64,000 bases of DNA from Saccharothrix violaceirubra. GTDB lineage: Bacteria; Actinomycetota; Actinomycetes; Mycobacteriales; Pseudonocardiaceae. Position 1 is the stretch's first letter; each line of letters starts with the position of its first letter. A program made the translations under genes and the position numbers. Location of the stretch: assembly GCF_014203755.1 (NCBI RefSeq), contig NZ_JACHJS010000001.1, positions 1 to 64,000 of the forward strand. Direction: 5' to 3'. The notes beneath the pieces are model-generated. The model saw only the letters and a list, made by a program, of their open reading frames with translations. It searched no databases and was not told where the DNA came from. Positions 58,840-64,000 of this stretch are shown here, piece by piece.

Positions 58840-60302
58840 TGAACATGGATGTCCCACCTGGTGGACGTATATCCGGGTTCCGGTTGGCCCAGCTCCTCGG
58901 GGAGTGGCGGCGTAGGGGCGCACGGCAGGGCTCGGCGGACCTGGCCGCCGCGATCCGCATGCTCGTGCTCGACGGCCGCCTGCCCGCCGGCACCCGGCTG
59001 CCCGCCGAACGGGAGCTGGCCGAGGCGCTGCCGGTCAGCCGCACGATGATCACCGCCGCGCTCGACCACCTGCGGTCCGAAGGGCTGGTCGCGTCACGGC
59101 GCGGCGCGGGGACGTGGATCAGCCTCCCGTCCGGCGGGTCCCTCGGCGGCGTGCCGGACACCCCGCTGGTCGGCACGTCCATGGTCGACCTGGCCCGCGC
59201 CGCGCCGCCCGCGCTGCCCGGCCTGCTGGCCGCGTTCGACGCCGTGCGGGTCCGGCTGCCCGAGCAGCTGGCCGACCACGGGTACTACGAACACGGCTGG
59301 CCCGAGCTGCGCCGGCAGATCGCCCTGCGGTACGAGGCACGCGGCGTGCCCACGTCACCGGACCAGATCGTGATCACCAGCGGCGCCCAGCACGCGCTGG
59401 CGATGACGTTGCGGCTGTTCACCGGCCCCGGCGACCGGGTCCTGGTCGAGCAGCCCACCTACCCGAACGCCCTGGACGCGATCAAGGCCGTGTCCGCGAT
59501 CCCCGTGCCGGTCGCGATGACCGCCGGCGGCTGGGACCTGACGGGCCTGGCCGCGGCCCTGCGCCAGGCCGCGCCGCGCATGGCCTACCTCGTACCGGAC
59601 TTCCAGAACCCGACCGCGCACCGGATGTCCGCCGAGGCACGGGCGCGGCTCGCGGACATCGCCCGGCGGGCCCGCACCCCGTTGGTGATCGACGAGACGA
59701 GCGTCGAACTGGACCTCGACGGCGACCCGCTCGACGGGCCACCGCCGATGGCCGCGTTCGGCGACGAACTGGTCGTGACGATCGGCTCGGCCAGCAAGTC
59801 CCACTGGGGCGGGCTGCGGACCGGGTGGATCCGCGCGTCGACCGAGATCGTCCACCGGCTCGTGTCGTCGCGGACGGCGCTCGACCTGGGCTCGGCCCTG
59901 GTCGACCAGATGGTCCTGGCCGAGATGATCGCAGACCCGGCGCACAGCCTGAGATCCCGGCGGGCCCTGCTGGCGGTCCAGCGCGACGCGCTGCTGGACG
60001 GGATTCGCGAGCACTGCCCCGGGTGGCGGTTCGACGTGCCGTCCGGCGGCCTGAGCGTGTGGTGCGAACTCGACGCGCCCGTGAGCACCAGGATCGCGGT
60101 GGTGGCGCAGAACCACGGAATCCGCCTGGCGCCCGGGTCGCGGTTCGGGGTGCACGGCGGGTTCGAGCGGTGGTTGCGGCTGCCGTTCGTGCTGTCGCCG
60201 GAGCTGCTCCGCGACGCCGCCCGTCGGTTGGGGCTGGTGGCCGCCTCCGTGTCGGGTCTCGCCGTGCCGACCGACCCGCCGGCCGACGTCCCCGTGGCGT
60301 GA
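58839..60302 (+). CDS. MocR-type regulator (GntR HTH fused to aminotransferase), YczR-like
   Basis: A 487-aa protein: GntR winged helix (SADLAAAIRMLVLDGRLPAG ... LPVSRTMITAALDHLRSEGLVASRRGAGTWI) and a class I aminotransferase-like domain with the PLP lysine in GSASKSHWGGLR (about residue 319). SGAQHALAMTLRLF and PDFQNPTAHRMS are family marks. It likely senses PLP or a vitamer/amino-acid adduct and regulates the divergent yczE. ATG 58839 overlaps the operator; an ATG at 58845 is possible. Confidence 0.92.
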   Translation: MNMDVPPGGRISGFRLAQLLGEWRRRGARQGSADLAAAIRMLVLDGRLPAGTRLPAERELAEALPVSRTMITAALDHLRSEGLVASRRGAGTWISLPSGGSLGGVPDTPLVGTSMVDLARAAPPALPGLLAAFDAVRVRLPEQLADHGYYEHGWPELRRQIALRYEARGVPTSPDQIVITSGAQHALAMTLRLFTGPGDRVLVEQPTYPNALDAIKAVSAIPVPVAMTAGGWDLTGLAAALRQAAPRMAYLVPDFQNPTAHRMSAEARARLADIARRARTPLVIDETSVELDLDGDPLDGPPPMAAFGDELVVTIGSASKSHWGGLRTGWIRASTEIVHRLVSSRTALDLGSALVDQMVLAEMIADPAHSLRSRRALLAVQRDALLDGIREHCPGWRFDVPSGGLSVWCELDAPVSTRIAVVAQNHGIRLAPGSRFGVHGGFERWLRLPFVLSPELLRDAARRLGLVAASVSGLAVPTDPPADVPVA

Positions 60303-60313
60303 TCACGGGTGGA

Positions 60314-60358
60314 CCTGCGGCGGGGGACGCTCCAGGGAAGGACGTCCCCCGCCGCAGG
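60314..60358 (+). terminator. Terminator downstream of MocR gene
   Basis: CCTGCGGCGGGGGACG pairs perfectly with its complement at 60343-60358 (16 bp) across a 13-base loop, 11 bp after the stop. Confidence 0.8.
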
Positions 60359-60544
60359 CTCCCGTGGCGGTCCCGGCCGGCACAGGGGCAGCGTGACGGC
60401 GGGACCTTGCCCGTTCCTGCCGGGGCGCGGTCGGCAGGACGGGAGTCCTGAGAGGGTGTACGGGGTGGTGGGGCAAATCGACTACGACTGACCGAAGGTG
60501 CGAGACCGGAACGTTCCCGGGGCACACGGGTGCCGTGCGGCGGG

Positions 60545-61324
60545 TCAGTCGGGCGAGGCGCTCGGCAGGCCCTGGGTCCGGCCGGCGGACGGCCAGTCCT
60601 CGCGGCGTTCGACGCGCCACGACGGGACCGGCCGGAGGGGGAACTGGTTGGCCACCACGGCGGACACGCCGGCGCGGTGGCTGTTCGACGTGTCCTGGGC
60701 ACCGGCCGACGTGCCGCACGTGGGCGTGCCGGGGGACTGCTTCGGAGCGGGCGCGGGTGCCGGTGCTTCCGGCTTGTGCCACGTCACGTCGACGACCTGG
60801 ACGGGTGAGGGTTCGGGAGCGGCCTCGGGGAGGGGTTCGGTCTCGGTCGGGGGCGTCCACGCGTACCCGGGTGGCGTGGGGGGTGCCTCGACGACCGGTG
60901 CGGTCTCGGGGGGCGGCGGCGGGGCCTCGTGCTGCTCGACCACGGGCGCCGGCGGCGCGGCGGGCGTGGGAGTCGGCACGGTGTTCGACACCGAACCCGT
61001 CAGCGTGGTCGGCGTCGTGCTCGTGGTCGAGCCCGAGTAGTCGGCTTCGGACTGCCGGTCGTCCTTCGTGGTGGACGCGGTGCCGGCGGTGGACGTCGAC
61101 TGCGCCGGCGCCTTGTTCTCGACCAGGCCGGTGAGCAGGGTGACGTTGGCCGCGTGCTGCTGCTCCATCACCTGGAGCACGGTCTCGCGGGTCGTGGCAC
61201 CGTCCTCCTCGGACGCTCCCGCGACGCCGTGGCCCAACAGCCACGCCACGGTCGCGACACCGCCCACCGCGAGCGTCCTGAGCAGCAGCGATCCACCGCG
61301 GCGGACGGAGTCCGGCACTGCCAC
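60545..61324 (-). CDS. Secreted or anchored Pro/Thr-rich protein
   Basis: A 259-aa protein starting GTG 61324: a short basic start, a hydrophobic signal/anchor (LLLRTLAVGGVATVAWLLGHGVAGAS), a small helical part (TTRETVLQVMEQQHAANVTLLTGLVE) and a long Pro/Thr/Ser/Ala-rich tail, with one CGTS cysteine. No catalytic motif. Probably wall-associated, function unknown. Confidence 0.65.
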   Translation of the reverse strand: MAVPDSVRRGGSLLLRTLAVGGVATVAWLLGHGVAGASEEDGATTRETVLQVMEQQHAANVTLLTGLVENKAPAQSTSTAGTASTTKDDRQSEADYSGSTTSTTPTTLTGSVSNTVPTPTPAAPPAPVVEQHEAPPPPPETAPVVEAPPTPPGYAWTPPTETEPLPEAAPEPSPVQVVDVTWHKPEAPAPAPAPKQSPGTPTCGTSAGAQDTSNSHRAGVSAVVANQFPLRPVPSWRVERREDWPSAGRTQGLPSASPD

Positions 61325-61801
61325 GGGATCATCACCACCGTTCCGGTTTCGCGAACGCGGACAAGCCGTCCGAAGGTCGGCGTCGGGCTATGTGTAGCAC
61401 CGAGCCCGGCGTTTTCGCACTGTTCGGCGACGAACCCACTCGGAAGGGCGGTCGTGTGCGGCTGTCCGGGTTGCCGGCCGGCCGGTCGGACACCGTCAGT
61501 CGTGTTCAGCGCATCGGGTGACGATCGCTCGCGTCCACTCCGGACCGCCGCCAGGGTGTCCGGAGTGGACGTCCACGACGGCGGTCCGCTGGCTGATCCG
61601 GCCGCGCGACGACGGTCCGACCGGTCGTCGGCGGTGCGTCGAGGGCCTCGCGCGGCTGTCGGGGATCTAGTTCTTCCGGGTGAATCGCGGGACGGCCGGA
61701 ACGACGCGTCGACCGCACTCCGCGGGCTGCGTCGGTGGGTCGACCGAGTGGATGAACGTGGTGACGACACGTAGGGACGCGGGCTCGATCCGGGTCGGTT
61801 T
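61325..61801. other. 477-bp intergenic region with overlapping hairpins
   Basis: No convincing gene. A 14-bp stem (61532-61545 with 61558-61571) overlaps a second possible stem (61542-61550 with 61579-61587): the two cannot form together. Frames here have shuffled composition and lack ribosome sites. The region lies between two minus-strand genes, downstream of the sigma operon. Confidence 0.5.
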
Positions 61802-62173
61802 TCACGCGATGAACCACGGCGTGGCGACGTCGTCCACCACGGCCTTGACCGGGCCGCGCGGCACGGGGTCGACGTGGAACCAGCCGTCGACGACCGGCAC
61901 GGTGCGCGTGCGGCCGGGGTGGTGCAGGACGGCGTGGGTGCCGGTCGTGACCAGGCCGGTGAGCGCGAAACCGCCGCGGGTCGGGTCGAGGTGCAGGTCG
62001 AGGCCTGCGAAGCGCAGGGTCCGGGCGCCGTGGCGGGTGGAGTCGTGCCACAGGGTCGCCGCGTGTTCGTCGTGGCGTGCGCGCAACGCCTGCGTGGCCC
62101 GGAGCGCCAAGTCGCGTGGCATGGGGTCGACCTGGTCGAGCAGGGCGGCGAGCGCCGCGAGGAGGTCGGTCAC
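61802..62173 (-). CDS. Hypothetical protein coupled to sigma factor
   Basis: A 123-aa protein starting with GTG overlapping the sigma stop (GTGA). It is beta-rich in its second half (LDLHLDPTRGGFALTGLVTTGTHAVLHHPG, VPVVDGWFHVDPVPRGP), with a helical start (LLAALAALLDQVDPMPRDLALRATQALRAR). No zinc-binding HxxxCxxC motif, so not a classical anti-sigma factor, but the coupling suggests it controls or serves the sigma factor. Confidence 0.65.
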   Translation of the reverse strand: MTDLLAALAALLDQVDPMPRDLALRATQALRARHDEHAATLWHDSTRHGARTLRFAGLDLHLDPTRGGFALTGLVTTGTHAVLHHPGRTRTVPVVDGWFHVDPVPRGPVKAVVDDVATPWFIA

Positions 62174-62721
62174 CGGGCCGCCTCGGGCGTGATGCGTCGA
62201 CGCAACACCTGGAGGCACCGGCCGCGGGTGGGGCCCAGGCTGCCGGGCGGGATGCCGACGGCGGTCGCGACCTGGGTGAACGTGAGGTCGGGTGCGTAGG
62301 CGACCAGGCGCAGGATCTCGCGGCAGCGGTCCGTGAGCGAGGTGAAGGCGTGCCAGAGCAGGCGGCCGGTGTCGGTGTCGATCGCGGCTTCTTCGGGCGA
62401 CGGGCGGTCGTCGCGGGGATTCCAGTCGTCGAGGGGTTCTTCCTTGCCGCGTAGGCGCAACACGCGCAGGGCTTCGCGGCGTGCGGTCGTGACGAGCCAC
62501 GCGCCGAGGCGGTCGGGGTGGTCGATGCGGGTGAGGTGCTCGGACAGCAGGAGCCAGGTGGTCTGGCTGACGTCGGCGGCGTCGTGGGGCGTGAGGCGGA
62601 GCGATCGGGGGACCGACCAGACCAGGCGGCCGTAACGGTGGACGAGCACGGTCCAGGCTCGTTGGTCGCCTTGTCGGGCAAGGGTCAGCAGTTCTTCGTT
62701 GGGCGCGTTCTCCATGTCCAT
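62170..62721 (-). CDS. ECF-like RNA polymerase sigma factor
   Basis: A 183-aa sigma-70 family protein with region 2 (WTVLVHRYGRLVWSVPRSLRLTPHDAADVSQTTWLLLSEHL) and region 4 (LTDRCREILRLVAYAPDLTF, then TQVATAVGIPPGSLGPTRGRCLQVLRR). The linker is acidic. The start MDMENAPNEE at 62721 is chosen; no Shine-Dalgarno is clear. The next gene overlaps its stop by four bases. Confidence 0.88.
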   Translation of the reverse strand: MDMENAPNEELLTLARQGDQRAWTVLVHRYGRLVWSVPRSLRLTPHDAADVSQTTWLLLSEHLTRIDHPDRLGAWLVTTARREALRVLRLRGKEEPLDDWNPRDDRPSPEEAAIDTDTGRLLWHAFTSLTDRCREILRLVAYAPDLTFTQVATAVGIPPGSLGPTRGRCLQVLRRRITPEAAR

Positions 62722-62856
62722 GTGAGAAAGATTCGTCTTCGTCGGCTCCCGGGTCCGCCGGAACCGGTGAACGCGGGAACCGGTCGCGAGGTGCGGTAGT
62801 CCCAGCGGATTCGGCGCTTGGACGCAACGGTTCGGGTGCCCCGTCGTCCGGCTCGC

Positions 62857-62922
62857 GGTGCCGGAACGCACAACTCGTGGTGTCGGAACGCACATTTCGC
62901 GGTGTCCGAACGTATAACTCGC
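62857..62922. repeat. 22-bp repeat units, locus 3
   Basis: Three abutting forward units of 22 bp: 62857-62878, 62879-62900, 62901-62922. The third is identical to the outer forward unit at 16574-16595. Spans the intergenic space between the FtsX-like gene and the sigma gene. Confidence 0.9.
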
Positions 62923-62954
62923 GCGGCAGGGGTGCCTGGGTGGAGGACTCGCGG

Positions 62955-64000
62955 CTATTCGGTGCGGAGGGTGGTGGGGTGCGTGACGGTGCGCAGGGCC
63001 GGGAGGGTGGTCAGGGAAGCGGTCAGCACCACGGCCGCCGCGGCGCCCACCGTCGTCGCGAGGTCCGCCCAGTCGACGTGGAACCGGTCGGCCGGGACGA
63101 TCAGCCACGCGGTGACCAGGCCGACCGGCACGGCCAGGGCCAGGGCCGCCGCGGCGGGAATCGTCGACTGCCACCACCGCGCGCCGACCAGCACCCGCCG
63201 GGGCACGCCGTTGGCCGCCAGCACGGCGACCGGCCGTCGTTGTTCCCACGCCTGGTCCACGGCCGCGGCCACCAGTCCGATCATGGCCAGCAGGGTGAGC
63301 AGCACCGAGCCGCCGATCACGCCCCCGCGCAGGGACGTGAACAGCTCCACCTGACCCGCCTCGACGGCGACGTCCGGCTCCACCGCGCGGTCCACGCGCC
63401 CGGTCGCGGCGAGCAGCCGGTCGCCGAAAGCCGGCTCGGGGCTGCCGCGCACCACCAGGCGCACCGGCGGCAGCGACGCCAGGAGCGGATCGGTGCCGGT
63501 CGCCACGGTGAGCGCGCCCCAGCCCCTGACCCGCCCGCCGAGGTCGCGGTACGGCGGCACGGTCCACGGTTTGCCGTCCAACGTCGTCCTTGTCCCGGCG
63601 TCGGGCAGGCCGACGCCGGTCCGGTACGCCGCGCCGGGCACGCAGTCGGACACGCCGAGGCGTTCGGCGATCTCCACGCAGTCCGAGCTGACCACCTCGA
63701 ACCCGCTGCCGGTCCGCGCCGAGCGCACCTCGCTGACCCGCCGGACACCGCCGACCAGGGAGACGGCCTCCTCCAACGACCGCACCGGCGTGTGGTCGGA
63801 CATGCCGAGCACCCAGCGGTCCGGCGCGTCGCGGGGCACGGTGGTCTCGGTGATCCGGGCGGCGACGCCGAGCAGCACCTGGAGGGCCAGCGAACCGGCC
63901 AGCACCACCGCCACGCCGGCCAGCACGCGGGGCGTGCCCACGTCGGACCGCAGTCCGCGCAACGCCAGCATCACCGCGATCCGGTCCGGGTCGAAGCGCC
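62955..64000 (-). CDS. FtsX-like ABC transporter permease, 5' part beyond window
   Basis: The frame is open to the window end on the minus strand, so the visible 348 codons are the C-terminal part of a larger protein. It has a hydrophobic helix ([20 protein letters not shown]), a long extracytoplasmic domain with two Cys (SSDCVEIAERLGVSDC), then three C-terminal helices (IGGSVLLTLLAMIGLVAAAV, STIPAAAALALAVPVGLVTAWL, AAAVVLTASLTTL). A MacB-type duplicated FtsX permease working with an ABC ATPase (not seen) is likely. Confidence 0.75.
   Translation of the reverse strand, partial: RFDPDRIAVMLALRGLRSDVGTPRVLAGVAVVLAGSLALQVLLGVAARITETTVPRDAPDRWVLGMSDHTPVRSLEEAVSLVGGVRRVSEVRSARTGSGFEVVSSDCVEIAERLGVSDCVPGAAYRTGVGLPDAGTRTTLDGKPWTVPPYRDLGGRVRGWGALTVATGTDPLLASLPPVRLVVRGSPEPAFGDRLLAATGRVDRAVEPDVAVEAGQVELFTSLRGGVIGGSVLLTLLAMIGLVAAAVDQAWEQRRPVAVLAANGVPRRVLVGARWWQSTIPAAAALALAVPVGLVTAWLIVPADRFHVDWADLATTVGAAAAVVLTASLTTLPALRTVTHPTTLRTE

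Noticed and set aside
61506..62681. Plus- or minus-strand frames of 170-391 residues near 61.5-62.7 kb
   Set aside because: They are antisense or shifted shadows of the sigma factor and its coupled gene.

Overview
The window is very GC-rich, densely packed actinobacterial chromosome. Several features point to a filamentous actinomycete of the Pseudonocardiaceae (Saccharothrix/Lentzea-like): mycothiol synthase, GlnR, an RsiG-type c-di-GMP-binding anti-sigma factor, a DasR-type operator before a chitinase, and many GTG or leaderless starts. This placement is inferred from gene content; no search was run. From memory of the Mycobacterium tuberculosis H37Rv map, the left third follows the Rv0810c-Rv0823c neighbourhood: DUF3073, ygfZ, pabC, nitrobindin, sseC, sulfurtransferase, thioredoxin, lmeA, glnR, mshD, pst/phoU, an LCP protein and dus.

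Layout. 1-6.8 kb: DUF3073 (cut by the window edge), an MFS exporter, rsiG, a BKACE enzyme, ygfZ, a Fur/Nur-like regulator and pabC. 6.8-9.4 kb: a secreted GH18 chitinase behind a DasR-like site. 9.4-16.4 kb: two compact sulfur/redox operons. One is a 32-aa membrane peptide with nitrobindin, pxpB and pxpC. The other is DUF4395, sulfurtransferase and sseC behind a leaderless two-cysteine leader peptide. Thioredoxin, lmeA, a hydrolase and glnR follow. 16.6-22.4 kb: mshD, a PHO box, pstSCAB, and phoU on the opposite strand. 22.5-31.2 kb: a giant LCP protein with about 1000 disordered residues, a diguanylate cyclase, a lipoprotein, dus, sodC and a macro-domain protein. A decayed gene (31.6-32.0 kb) lies just outside an integrated element.

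32.1-41.5 kb is an integrative element of the pSAM2/AICE type (9.35 kb). It is bounded by 40-bp direct repeats, one being the 3' end of an intact tRNA-Lys. It carries GntR plus HAD, a small unknown operon, two HTH regulators, a zinc-finger-like protein coupled to an FtsK-type translocase, RepSA, Xis and a tyrosine integrase.

41.5-64 kb is host backbone again. It holds a spermidine synthase-like protein divergent from xth; a translationally coupled three-gene operon of a YqiJ/NfeD-like protein, a flotillin and a 1602-aa AAA ATPase; a Pro-rich secreted protein with VPG repeats; an MpaB-type oxygenase; and a cold-shock gene with a structured leader. Next come copA/copZ with a CsoR-like operator, three tRNAs (Glu, Asp, Phe), an HTH/Clp-N pair with twin operators, a YczE/MocR pair, a sigma factor with a coupled partner, and an FtsX-like permease cut by the window end.

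A 22-bp repeat family recurs in three intergenic regions (16.4-16.6, 57.3 and 62.9 kb). The most unusual assemblies are the flotillin/ATPase operon, the twin-operator HTH/Clp-N module, the cysteine leader peptide operon and the dispersed 22-bp repeats.
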